Positions 7,282-14,481 are shown, counted from the first letter of the stretch. The stretch is 17,342 bases of DNA from Geodermatophilaceae bacterium (GCA_013811975.1 JACCUF010000472.1:1-17342), one strand, 5' to 3'. The notes: generated by a model from the sequence alone, not told the origin. Made by a program: numbers and translations.

Positions 7282-8041
7282 CAGTACGGGGCCGGCCGCG
7301 CCTCGGATCCTGTTCTTCGCCGACTCCTTGGCCTATCACGGCCCCACCCAGCCGGAACTGCTGACCGAACCCCGTCTTTTCCCGAACGTGATGGCACGAG
7401 CGCTCGGCGCCGAGGCGGACATCGTTGCCCAAGTCGGTTGGACCGCGAGACACGCCTGGCGCTCGTTGACCCGCGACCCGCGGGTGTACTCCCTCCTCGT
7501 TCCCACTGCCGATGCCGCAGTGCTCGCAATCGGCGGAATGGACTACCTCCCGACTGCACTGCCGACTCACCTGCGCGAGGGCATCGGTCTCCTGCGCCCG
7601 CGGTGGATCCGCCGCGCGGCACGCCGGACGTACCTGGCCGCCCAGCCGCGAGTGGCGTGGCTGACCGGTGGACGGTTACGGGCCATGCCGCAGCGCCTGA
7701 CCGATGGCTACCTGACCAACTGCGTGGCCGCGTTGCGCGCGGTACGTCCAGGCCTGCCGATCATCGGGACCCTGCCGCCGCCGCATCGGGCTGGCGCATT
7801 CGCTTCCGAGCTTCGCGGGCATGGTCGGGGATGGAAGGCCGCCCGGACGTGGGGCGCCGAGCACGACGTACCCATGGCTGACCTCGCTGCTGTGGTCAGA
7901 CCGCACTTGACGGCCGGGCGGGCTAATCCGGACGGATTGCATTTCGGGTGGGAGTCCCATCGCGACGTGGGTCTGGAGCTCGCCCGGGTCCTGCAGTCCT
8001 GTGCTGGCTGGCCGCCGATACCGTCCACGGGTGAGGACTGA
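7268..8041 (+). CDS. octT: SGNH-family acyltransferase, probable diglucosylglycerate octanoyltransferase
   Basis: OctT of mycobacteria moves an octanoyl group from octanoyl-CoA to diglucosylglycerate, an early intermediate of methylglucose lipopolysaccharide. The 257-residue product shows the SGNH pattern: ILFFADSLAYHG with nucleophile S20, the GGMDYLP block in place of the classical GxND, and NPDGLHFGWESH with D222 and H225 as acid and base. ELLTEPRLFPNVMARALG, VGWTARHAWRSLTRDP and PQRLTDGYLTN are stretches I recall from mycobacterial and nocardioform homologues. ATG 7268, overlapping the gpgP stop by 14 bases, is preferred because it starts shortly before the first strand; in-frame ATGs exist upstream (7199, 7205) but would lie wholly inside gpgP. 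The gene closes the nadD operon and meets the DUF202 genes tail to tail with a 21-bp gap. Confidence 0.78.
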   Translation: MPAPDSTGPAAPRILFFADSLAYHGPTQPELLTEPRLFPNVMARALGAEADIVAQVGWTARHAWRSLTRDPRVYSLLVPTADAAVLAIGGMDYLPTALPTHLREGIGLLRPRWIRRAARRTYLAAQPRVAWLTGGRLRAMPQRLTDGYLTNCVAALRAVRPGLPIIGTLPPPHRAGAFASELRGHGRGWKAARTWGAEHDVPMADLAAVVRPHLTAGRANPDGLHFGWESHRDVGLELARVLQSCAGWPPIPSTGED

Positions 8042-8062
8042 ACGGCTTGGCTCCGGCGAAGA

Positions 8063-8395
8063 TCAATGCAGCAGGAGCGCCAGCAGCCCCGTACCGGCAA
8101 GAATCAGGATGGTCGCGCAGAGCCCTACCGCTGTCCACAGTGGAGGAGTTGTCCCTCCGCTGGCGAACTGCGCCCGGCGTAGGGTCGCCCGGGAGCGGGT
8201 GAGCAGCCAGATGAGGATCGCCGCGCCTACTCCGAATGTGGCAGGCAGAAACGCGATCGGACCCAGATCGATGGCCCACCGAGCAAACAGCAACGCCACA
8301 ATGGCAAGCGTTGCCGCGGTACGGGCCCAGGACAGCACCGTCCGGTCCACCTGGGTTTCCACCGATTCCCCGGATCCCTCGCTGATGGCTGTCAC
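8063..8395 (-). CDS. DUF202 membrane protein (second of pair)
   Basis: The 110-residue product begins near VDRTVLSWARTAATLAIVAL, which has the DUF202 hallmark (a short cytosolic start followed by L-S-W-x-R-T-x-x-x at the head of the first membrane helix). Three hydrophobic segments are seen: about residues 25-45, 50-68 and 88-110. The GTG start at 8395 overlaps the TGA of the upstream DUF202 gene as GTGA, so the two are surely co-translated; longer in-frame starts would run far into the first gene. The function of DUF202 proteins is not established. This copy is more divergent than the first and lacks the F-x-x-ERTFL part. Confidence 0.8.
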   Translation of the reverse strand: MTAISEGSGESVETQVDRTVLSWARTAATLAIVALLFARWAIDLGPIAFLPATFGVGAAILIWLLTRSRATLRRAQFASGGTTPPLWTAVGLCATILILAGTGLLALLLH

Positions 8396-8754
8396 CTGAC
8401 CAGCACCATCACGGCCACGGCGACGGCGACGATCGCGACCCCGAACGAGAGGATGGGCACCAGGATCGGAGCTGGGATGCTGCGCTTGTTCCGCATTGCC
8501 CGCTCGGTGTTCAACCACCGCCGAAAAGCTCCCACTGCCAAGGCCGCTCCCAGCAGGAGCAGAAGTGTGGTGATGGCCCGGCGCTCGCCTTCACCCAGTG
8601 CGGGCAGGCCGAAGGCTTCCAGTGCGACTCCCGCAGCGATAAGTGCAAGGGCAGTCCGTGTCCAGGAGAGGAAAGTGCGTTCGTTGGCCAAGGTGAAGCG
8701 CGGATCTGGGTCCTCTCCCTGGTCCAGCAGTCCGCGCACCCATCCCCTGATCAC
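8392..8754 (-). CDS. DUF202 membrane protein (first of pair, YidH-like)
   Basis: The 120-residue product contains DPRFTLANERTFLSWTRTAL, the diagnostic YidH/DUF202 motif (xxRTFLxWxRTxLxLIxxGVALE), followed by three hydrophobic segments at about residues 32-50, 60-78 and 95-118. It is an inner-membrane protein of unknown function. GTG at 8754 is the start; it lies exactly six bases after a TANNNT element on the minus strand and has no ribosome binding site, so the mRNA is likely leaderless. The 3' end overlaps the start of the second DUF202 gene by four bases. Only 44 bp separate this start from that of the divergent degV gene. Confidence 0.85.
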   Translation of the reverse strand: MIRGWVRGLLDQGEDPDPRFTLANERTFLSWTRTALALIAAGVALEAFGLPALGEGERRAITTLLLLLGAALAVGAFRRWLNTERAMRNKRSIPAPILVPILSFGVAIVAVAVAVMVLVR

Positions 8755-8760
8755 ACTGGG

Positions 8761-8766
8761 ACCGTA
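8761..8766 (-). promoter_or_regulatory. Leaderless -10 element of the DUF202 pair
   Basis: Read on the minus strand this is TACGGT, followed by six bases (CCCAGT) and the GTG start at 8754. It lies back to back with the degV element in a 44-bp divergent gap. Confidence 0.55.
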
Positions 8767-8786
8767 GCCCCGACCGGGCGGAGCAC

Positions 8787-8792
8787 TAGATT
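8787..8792 (+). promoter_or_regulatory. Leaderless -10 element of degV
   Basis: TAGATT is followed by six bases (GCTGCC) and the GTG start at 8799. There is no ribosome binding site in the gap. Confidence 0.6.
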
Positions 8793-8798
8793 GCTGCC

Positions 8799-9665
8799 GT
8801 GGGCACGGGGGGAGAGATCGCGGTCGTCACCGACTCGACCGCCTATCTCCCGGACGGGCTCGCCGAGGAACTCCGGATCAGTGTCGTGCCGCTGTACGTG
8901 ATCATGGGTGGCGCCTCGGGGGAGGAGGGCGTCGACATCACTCCAGATCAGCTGGCCGCGGCTCTGCGCGAGCGCCGCCAGCCCGTGTCCACGTCACGGC
9001 CTACCCCGAGCGCCTTCGCCCACACCTACCGACGCTGCCTGGACTCCGGCGCCAAGGGCGTGGTCTCCATCCATCTGTCGCGGGAGTTGTCCGGCACCTG
9101 GGACGCAGCTCGGCTGGCTGCGGAGGACGTCGATCCAAGTTGCGTCAAGGTCATCGACTCCCGTTCTGCCGGAATGGGATTGGGCTTCGCGGTGCTTGCA
9201 GCAGCTGAACTGGCGAGAGCGGGGGCCGAGCTGGACGACGTCGTAGGAACCGGAGTGGACACGGCCGCCGCGACGGTCACCCTGTTCTATGTCGACACGT
9301 TGGAGTTCCTGCGTCGCGGCGGGCGGATCGGTGCCGCAGCTGCGGTCCTGGGTACCGCCCTCGCGGTCAAGCCGCTCCTGCATGTGGTCGATGGCCGCAT
9401 CGTGGCGCTGGAGAAGGTACGTACCGCCAGCAAGGCGATCGCCCGACTGGCCGAAGTCGCGGTCGAGCGGGCTGGCGGTCGGCTGGTAGACATCGCCGTA
9501 CAGCACCTGGCTGCGCCCGAACGTGCCGAAGGGGTCGCGTCGGTCCTACGCGAGCGGATCCCACGGCTACGCAGGATGTACACCAGCGAGGTCGGCGCGG
9601 TCGTGGGCGCGCACGTCGGGCCCGGCCTGATCGGCGTGGTCGTCGCTCCCGCGCCGGCGCACTGA
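8799..9665 (+). CDS. DegV-family fatty-acid-binding protein
   Basis: The 288-residue product is a complete DegV protein. It starts with IAVVTDSTAYLPDGLAEELR, carries the TSRPTPSAF fatty-acid-head binding segment (T65-S66-R67-P68), then SIHLSRELSGTWDAAR, VIDSRSAGMGLGF, and YVDTLEFLRRGGRIGAAAAV, all typical of the family. DegV/FakB proteins bind a free fatty acid and in Firmicutes present it to the kinase FakA for phosphorylation; the partner kinase is not in this window. The position next to octT and comEA is conserved in Actinobacteria (M. tuberculosis Rv2417c as I recall). GTG 8799 is supported by the -10-like element six bases upstream. GAGCT-CGA-AGCTC at 9664-9676 forms a small hairpin at the stop codon, too short to call a terminator with confidence. 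Confidence 0.92.
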   Translation: MGTGGEIAVVTDSTAYLPDGLAEELRISVVPLYVIMGGASGEEGVDITPDQLAAALRERRQPVSTSRPTPSAFAHTYRRCLDSGAKGVVSIHLSRELSGTWDAARLAAEDVDPSCVKVIDSRSAGMGLGFAVLAAAELARAGAELDDVVGTGVDTAAATVTLFYVDTLEFLRRGGRIGAAAAVLGTALAVKPLLHVVDGRIVALEKVRTASKAIARLAEVAVERAGGRLVDIAVQHLAAPERAEGVASVLRERIPRLRRMYTSEVGAVVGAHVGPGLIGVVVAPAPAH

Positions 9666-9721
9666 GCTCGAAGCTCCGGGATCGGCGGAGGGGCGACCGA
9701 CCGCGCACACACACCCAAGGC

Positions 9722-9750
9722 ATATCCACAGGGTCGCTCGAGCATCCACA
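9722..9750 (+). promoter_or_regulatory. Pair of DnaA-box-like sequences upstream of comEA
   Basis: ATATCCACA (9722-9730) and GCATCCACA (9742-9750) share the ATCCACA core and are exactly 20 bp apart. The actinobacterial DnaA box is TTGTCCACA and the E. coli form TTATCCACA, so these are imperfect copies. Binding has not been shown. Confidence 0.35.
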
Positions 9751-9787
9751 GCATCATCACCGGCCACCTGCCAAGCACCCATCTGCT

Positions 9788-9793
9788 TAGCGT
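9788..9793 (+). promoter_or_regulatory. Leaderless -10 element of comEA
   Basis: TAGCGT is followed by GGGGTC and the ATG at 9800. The same hexamer, the same spacing and nearly the same spacer occur before comEC. Confidence 0.6.
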
Positions 9794-9799
9794 GGGGTC

Positions 9800-10768
9800 A
9801 TGGGTGATCGTCGGCGGGGTGGCGGCGAGGCCGAGGCTCTCGTACGAGAGCGGTTGCATTCCATCCTCGCCGCCGCTGGGTCTCGGGCAGGCTGGGTGCC
9901 TGAGCGGATCGGTGAGCCACATGAGTCGGCGCGGCCGGGGTGGTCGGATCATTCGGAATCTGTGCGGCCCGTGGAGCATGGATCGGCGCAGCCTTCAGGG
10001 CCACCCGGATCTGATCAACCAGTCCAGATGCCGATGGCTAGGAGCGCAGGAGCGTCGGCCCCGCCTGGGCGCCATCGTGGGGCGACCGCATCCGATTCGC
10101 GGGTGCGTTGGGATCCTGGTCGCCCGGGGGCCGCCGCCTTGTGCGTCGTCGCCGTCCTGGCAGCGCTGCTCGCAGCCGGCATCACCTGGTGGTCTAGGCC
10201 GCAGCCCTCCAGTGCCGATCAGGCCGTGCTGGGTCCACCTGCCGCGGCCACTGACCCAGCAGCGGATGGGCCGGTTTCGCCCGAAGATGGTGCCGAGCAG
10301 CCGAGTTCGACTGCCGACCTCGATCCTGGCCCCGCCACGGGCTCGGGTCGGGATGAACTCGTGGTGTCCGTGATCGGTCAAGTGCACCAGCCTGGGCTGG
10401 TCACCGTCGCCGACGGCGCGCGGGTGGCCGATGCCATCACCGCAGCCGGCGGTGCCCTACCCGATGCTGACCTCAGTACGGTCAATCTCGCCCGGCTGGT
10501 GGTCGATGGTGAGCAGATCGCGGTCGGCATACCCGGTTCCTCGCTGCCCGGTGACGCCGATCCCCCTTCGCAAGGCGGCCCGGTCAACCTCAACACCGCA
10601 ACCCAGGCTGAGCTGGAGGAGCTACCAGGAATCGGGCCGGTGCTGGCACAGCGGATGGTCGAATATCGCGAGGACAACGCAGGCTTCACCGCGATCGAGC
10701 AGCTGCGCGAGGTCAGCGGCATCGGGCCGGCCGTGTACGAGGACATCGTCGATCTCGTGACTCTCTAG
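9800..10768 (+). CDS. comEA: ComEA-like DNA-binding competence protein
   Basis: ComEA binds incoming double-stranded DNA at the outer face of the membrane and hands it to the ComEC channel. The 322-residue product has a long, charged, proline-rich N-terminal segment (residues 1-108), one membrane helix (about 110-131, GAAALCVVAVLAALLAAGIT), a Pro/Ala/Asp-rich linker, an SLBB domain (about 186-247, starting LVVSVIGQVHQPGLVTV) and a C-terminal pair of helix-hairpin-helix motifs (about 261-322) with VNLNTATQAELEELPGIGP and the second hairpin VSGIGPAVYEDI. The cytosolic N-terminal extension of about 108 residues is longer than in Bacillus ComEA but common in Actinobacteria. Start ATG 9800 has a leaderless -10. 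comEC follows 103 bp later with its own start region, so the two may not be strictly co-transcribed. Confidence 0.93.
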   Translation: MGDRRRGGGEAEALVRERLHSILAAAGSRAGWVPERIGEPHESARPGWSDHSESVRPVEHGSAQPSGPPGSDQPVQMPMARSAGASAPPGRHRGATASDSRVRWDPGRPGAAALCVVAVLAALLAAGITWWSRPQPSSADQAVLGPPAAATDPAADGPVSPEDGAEQPSSTADLDPGPATGSGRDELVVSVIGQVHQPGLVTVADGARVADAITAAGGALPDADLSTVNLARLVVDGEQIAVGIPGSSLPGDADPPSQGGPVNLNTATQAELEELPGIGPVLAQRMVEYREDNAGFTAIEQLREVSGIGPAVYEDIVDLVTL

Positions 10769-10782
10769 ACACCACCTCACTG

Positions 10783-10821
10783 TTGTCCACAACCACCGCA
10801 TACTGCTGCCGGCTGTCCACA
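10783..10821 (+). promoter_or_regulatory. Pair of DnaA-box-like sequences upstream of comEC
   Basis: TTGTCCACA (10783-10791) is an exact match to the actinobacterial DnaA-box consensus, and CTGTCCACA (10813-10821) differs at one base. Their starts are exactly 30 bp apart, so they would face the same side of the helix. They lie between the comEA stop and the comEC start. Confidence 0.45.
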
Positions 10822-10859
10822 TCCTGGGTGATCCGGGCTGGGTTGGCGCTTTCGCTGCC

Positions 10860-10865
10860 TAGCGT
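10860..10865 (+). promoter_or_regulatory. Leaderless -10 element of comEC
   Basis: TAGCGT is followed by CGGGTC and the ATG at 10872, nearly identical to the comEA start region. No ribosome binding site is present. Confidence 0.6.
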
Positions 10866-10871
10866 CGGGTC

Positions 10872-13514
10872 ATGCCCATCTGGGACCGCCCCGCCGACCT
10901 CCGAGATGGTCCGGCGAACGAGCCCGCCATCGGGTCGGCCGCCGCGTCGGGCCCTACGCATCGCTGGGACGTCCGGCTCGTCCCAGCGGCGGCACTCGGA
11001 TGGCTGACCGCTTGGGCTGCACCGCTGCTGCCAGCCTGGGTACTACTCGCAGCGGGGGTGGCTGCGCTGATAGGCGCCGTTGGAGCGCTGGTATTTCGTC
11101 GGCAGTGGTCTGGTACGTCGGGGCGCACTCGTACTCAGGGCGCAGCAGCGGCGGCCCTGACTCTGGCCGGGTTGGGTCTGATCGCGGGGACGGCGGCTGC
11201 CCATATTCATGCACGAGACCGTTCCCCGCTGCGGCAGCCATCCGTTCAAGAGCAAGACGTCTTGCTTCGCCTTCAGGTGACTGAGGCGATCCGCGTCCTT
11301 CCGCCTGGGGCGACTGGATCCCGAGTACTGGTGCCAGGCAATGCTCTGGCGATCACCTGCGCGGGACCGTGCGCAAGCTCGTCGGTCCGGTCCTGGACCT
11401 TGAGCGGGGAGGTCATCGTCTTCGCGCCTGCGCAGGGGTGGGCGGAGCTCACGCCTGGCGCCACCGTTTCGGCGAGGGTCAGTATTGCTGAGGCCGCGCC
11501 GGAAGACATGCTCCTCGGAATTGCGTTCGCCCGCGGACCCCCTGAGGCATCTGCGCCCGCAAGCGGTGTGCTCGAAGCAGCGGCGGCTGGCATCCGCGGT
11601 GGCCTGCGCGAAAGGGCAGATCGCACGCTGGGCAAGGATGCGGCCGGGCTCCTGCGCGGCATAGTCCTCGGCGACACCGCCGGGATGGACGCGATCCTGA
11701 CCGAGGAGTTCCGGCTGAGTGGCCTTTCACACTTGACCGCCGTATCCGGAACCAACTGTGCAATCGTCGTGGGCGCGGTGCTCTGGCCGTTACGCCGCAG
11801 TCGGTTTCGCGCTGTCAGCCGCGCGCTGATAGCGGCCTTGGCGCTGGCGGGTTTCGTAGTTCTCGTCGGCCCGCAGCCCAGCGTCCTGCGCGCGGCGGCG
11901 ATGGGTGCGATCACCTTGCTTGCGCTGACCACCGGTCGTGTGAGACAAGCAGTTCCGGCACTCGCGGCAGCCGTCCTGGTCCTCCTTTCGCTCGATCCTG
12001 CCCTGGCCCGCGACCTGGGATTCGCGCTGTCCGTCGCGGCGACGGCGGGCATAGTCGTGGCGGCCGGGTCCTGGACCGAACAACTCAGGACTCGTGGATG
12101 GCCGGAGCCGTTGGCAGTTGCGACGTCGGTCTGCGCGGCAGCCGGACTATTCACCGCGCCGCTGCTCGTGCTGATCGTGGCCAGAGTGAGCCTGATCTCG
12201 CTGCCGGCCAACATGCTCGTGGTGCCGGTTGTCGCTATCGTCACGGTGCTCGGCTTGGCCGCTGCGCTGGTGACACCATTGTGGCCCTGGCTCGGTGAGG
12301 TCCTACTCCGGTTGGTCGACTGGCCGCTGCGCTGGATGGTCTGGGTCGCCGAACGCGCGGCGCGGACCCCAGGAGCCGTCGTGCCCTGGCCGGAAGGGCC
12401 GGTAGGCGCGCTCGTGCTGGTGGCGGTCATCGTCGTATCCGTCGTGTTGCTGCGCCGGCGACAGGTCAGGTGGCTGGCGGCGGCAGCATGCGTCGGGATC
12501 GTCGCCAGCGGCCTGTCGATGCGGGTACTGGCACCGACCTGGCCGCCGACCGGGTGGGCACTGGTGGCCTGCGATGTGGGCCAGGGAGATGCCCTCGTCG
12601 TATCGCTCGGGGCCGGCCGTGCCGTGGTGGTCGACGCGGGTCCGGATCCGCTGCTCGTGGACGGATGCCTGCGCAGGCTCGGAGTGCATGACGTCCCGGT
12701 GATCCTGCTCTCGCACCTGCATGCCGATCACGTCGAGGGCCTGAGCGGAGTCCTCCGCGGCCGAGACGTGGGCGCGATCGCCACCAGCCCCGATCCACTG
12801 CCCGTGGAGGCTGATGCCCGGATCCGTCGACTGGCTCAAGAGGCAGGAGTCCCGGTCGTCGCGCTCAGGCCGGGGGAGACCCGGGTGGTGGACAACGCGA
12901 GGATCGAGGTGCTCGGCCCGGTGGTCCGCTACATCGGCACCCGATCCGATCCCAACAACTCCTCGGTCGTAGCCCGGATCAGTGTCGGCTCGGTGTCGAT
13001 GCTGGCGACTGGGGACATCGAGTTCGAGGCGCAGAGTGACCTGTTGCGCCGCGGAACCGATCTCTCCGCCGACGTCCTGAAGGTCGCCCACCACGGCAGC
13101 GCGTACCAGAACCCAGCGTTTCTCACCGCGATCCAGGCTCGTGTGGCGGTGATCTCGGTCGGGGCTGGCAACGACTACGGCCACCCCGACGAGGGGCTGG
13201 TGGATCGGCTGGGCAGCGCGGGAATGTCCGTCCGTCGGACCGACGAAGACGGTGACATCGCTGTGGTCAACGCGCCAGGGTCGGACCTCGCGATGGTCGC
13301 ACGGGGAGATCCGATCCGAGCACAGGCCAGTCCGGCTCCGAGCCTGCCCGCTGGCGACCGGCCAGGCGTGCAGCAGATCAGCCGGGCGCCGCCCCACCGG
13401 CCCGCCCCGAGGCCGAGGCGAGGGCGGTGGCGAGATCATGAGCCAGGGCGCCGACGAGGTCTGCGGCCGGTCTCTCATCAGCCAGGGGATATGCCTGTCC
13501 AGCCCAGAGGTTGA
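10872..13514 (+). CDS. comEC: ComEC/Rec2-family DNA uptake channel
   Basis: ComEC forms the membrane channel through which one DNA strand enters during natural transformation. The 880-residue product has two early membrane helices (about 39-75), a small extracytoplasmic domain (DUF4131-like, about 100-225), the Competence domain with GLSHLTAVSGTN at residues 284-295 and many membrane helices up to about residue 560, and a C-terminal metallo-beta-lactamase domain. The latter starts at VACDVGQGDALVVSLGAGR and contains SHLHADH with likely metal ligands H615, H617, D619 and H620, plus DVLKVAHHGS later, so the nuclease-like site is intact. The domain ends near DEDGDIAVVNAPG. The last 45 residues are Arg/Pro-rich, resemble nothing and are antisense to the conserved end of the next gene; they probably arose by loss of an earlier stop. 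ATG 10872 follows a leaderless -10. Confidence 0.94.
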   Translation: MPIWDRPADLRDGPANEPAIGSAAASGPTHRWDVRLVPAAALGWLTAWAAPLLPAWVLLAAGVAALIGAVGALVFRRQWSGTSGRTRTQGAAAAALTLAGLGLIAGTAAAHIHARDRSPLRQPSVQEQDVLLRLQVTEAIRVLPPGATGSRVLVPGNALAITCAGPCASSSVRSWTLSGEVIVFAPAQGWAELTPGATVSARVSIAEAAPEDMLLGIAFARGPPEASAPASGVLEAAAAGIRGGLRERADRTLGKDAAGLLRGIVLGDTAGMDAILTEEFRLSGLSHLTAVSGTNCAIVVGAVLWPLRRSRFRAVSRALIAALALAGFVVLVGPQPSVLRAAAMGAITLLALTTGRVRQAVPALAAAVLVLLSLDPALARDLGFALSVAATAGIVVAAGSWTEQLRTRGWPEPLAVATSVCAAAGLFTAPLLVLIVARVSLISLPANMLVVPVVAIVTVLGLAAALVTPLWPWLGEVLLRLVDWPLRWMVWVAERAARTPGAVVPWPEGPVGALVLVAVIVVSVVLLRRRQVRWLAAAACVGIVASGLSMRVLAPTWPPTGWALVACDVGQGDALVVSLGAGRAVVVDAGPDPLLVDGCLRRLGVHDVPVILLSHLHADHVEGLSGVLRGRDVGAIATSPDPLPVEADARIRRLAQEAGVPVVALRPGETRVVDNARIEVLGPVVRYIGTRSDPNNSSVVARISVGSVSMLATGDIEFEAQSDLLRRGTDLSADVLKVAHHGSAYQNPAFLTAIQARVAVISVGAGNDYGHPDEGLVDRLGSAGMSVRRTDEDGDIAVVNAPGSDLAMVARGDPIRAQASPAPSLPAGDRPGVQQISRAPPHRPAPRPRRGRWRDHEPGRRRGLRPVSHQPGDMPVQPRG

Positions 13515-14433
13515 CGACGTCGGGGTCCTCGGCGACCCGTGCTGCCGCGCGCAGTGGTCCGGTCGCGTGGTGGATCTGCGGATAGGCGACCGGAGCAGTG
13601 GAGTGCTCGAGCAGGAAGCGGTTCTCGATGCCCCGCGCCGAGCGTCCGGTGAATGCTCTGGTCAATCGGGTACGACCTTGCCCGCTCAGGGCTTCGCGAT
13701 GCGGCGCAGAGGTGCCTGCCTCCGGACAGCGCAGAAACGCCGTACCGATCTGGGCGGCGCACGCACCCGCGGCCAGAACCGCAGCAACGGCGGCGCCGGT
13801 GCCGATACCGCCTGATGCGACGAGCGGGACACTGACGTGCGCGGTCAGCAGTTGCAGGAGGACCAGGAGTCCGTAGTCCTCGCGGTCCTCGCGGTCAACG
13901 AAGCAACCGCGATGTCCACCCGCCTCGATGCCCTGGGCGACCAAGACATCCGCGCCGGCGGCAACGGCGGCCTGCGCCTCGTTCGGGTCGGTCACGGTTA
14001 CCCAGACCTCGGATCCGGCCTCGTGGAGTCGCCCGATGTCGGCGGTTTCAGGACAACCGAATGTGAAGGACACCACAGGTACCCGCTCGGACACGGCCAG
14101 CTCGACTTTGGCCGTGAACGAGTCGTCGTCGTAGCGGGGCACGCCCAGTGCAACGCCTTGCCGGTCTGCTTCCCCACCGATCTCAGAGAGGTAGGGGGCG
14201 AAGGTGCTCGAGTCGACATCGTCGTCGGGGACGAAGATATTCAGCCCGTACGGCGCCTCGGTGAGGCTCCGTAGCGTCGCGATGTCGGCTGCCACGGCCT
14301 CGGGTGTCTTGTATCCCGCGGCCAGAAATCCGAACCCTCCGGCGTTCAGCACGGCCGCGGTGAGGGCCGGTGTCGAGGCTCCACCGGCCAACGGGGCTTG
14401 CACGACGGGAATGCGCAGCCGGTCCAGTCGCAT
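13378..14433 (-). CDS. Nitronate monooxygenase-family flavoprotein (2-nitropropane dioxygenase-like)
   Basis: The 351-residue product is a TIM-barrel FMN enzyme of the nitronate monooxygenase family. It starts with LRIPVVQAPLAGGASTPAL, shows GFGFLAAGY, then LVAQGIEAGGHRG with the catalytic histidine H174, the phosphate-binding segment LVASGGIGTGAAVAAVLAAG (about 204-223) and QIGTAFLRCPEAG. Members oxidise alkyl nitronates such as propionate-3-nitronate with FMN and oxygen. The actual substrate here is not known. ATG 14433 is chosen because conserved sequence starts at once and a TANNNT element (minus strand TAGCCT) lies seven bases before it. A 9-bp tandem repeat TCCTCGCGG at 13877-13894 encodes DREDRED in a surface loop. 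The gene is not part of the usual comEC-holA neighbourhood, so it is likely an insertion; its 3' end overlaps comEC by 137 bp. Confidence 0.88.
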   Translation of the reverse strand: MRLDRLRIPVVQAPLAGGASTPALTAAVLNAGGFGFLAAGYKTPEAVAADIATLRSLTEAPYGLNIFVPDDDVDSSTFAPYLSEIGGEADRQGVALGVPRYDDDSFTAKVELAVSERVPVVSFTFGCPETADIGRLHEAGSEVWVTVTDPNEAQAAVAAGADVLVAQGIEAGGHRGCFVDREDREDYGLLVLLQLLTAHVSVPLVASGGIGTGAAVAAVLAAGACAAQIGTAFLRCPEAGTSAPHREALSGQGRTRLTRAFTGRSARGIENRFLLEHSTAPVAYPQIHHATGPLRAAARVAEDPDVVNLWAGQAYPLADERPAADLVGALAHDLATALASASGRAGGAAPG

Positions 14434-14440
14434 GGTCGTC

Positions 14441-14446
14441 AGGCTA
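14441..14446 (-). promoter_or_regulatory. Leaderless -10 element of the nitronate monooxygenase gene
   Basis: On the minus strand TAGCCT is followed by seven bases (GACGACC) and the ATG at 14433. The gap to the divergent holA gene is 60 bp. Confidence 0.5.
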
Positions 14447-14481
14447 TGCCGCCCGCCGCACCCTGCGTCGCATCCCGATGG

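Noticed and set aside
8131..8139. A further DnaA-box-like CTGTCCACA
   Set aside because: Single copy inside the second DUF202 coding region, without a partner at helical spacing; likely chance.
9664..9676. Hairpin GAGCT-CGA-AGCTC at the degV stop as a terminator
   Set aside because: Five base pairs, begins inside the stop codon and has no T-run; too weak to list.
11273..12430. Long open frame on the minus strand inside comEC (385 codons)
   Set aside because: It is rich in Thr, Ser, Ala and Arg with no domain, and lies fully opposite the well-conserved Competence domain; a typical shadow frame of GC-rich DNA.
12303..13478. Second long minus-strand frame opposite the comEC lactamase domain
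   Set aside because: The plus strand encodes an intact SHLHADH domain; the antisense product is low-complexity and has no start signal.
13877..13894. Tandem 9-bp repeat TCCTCGCGG as a regulatory repeat
   Set aside because: It is in frame within the monooxygenase gene and codes for a repeated Asp-Arg-Glu unit in a loop; a coding repeat of two units only.
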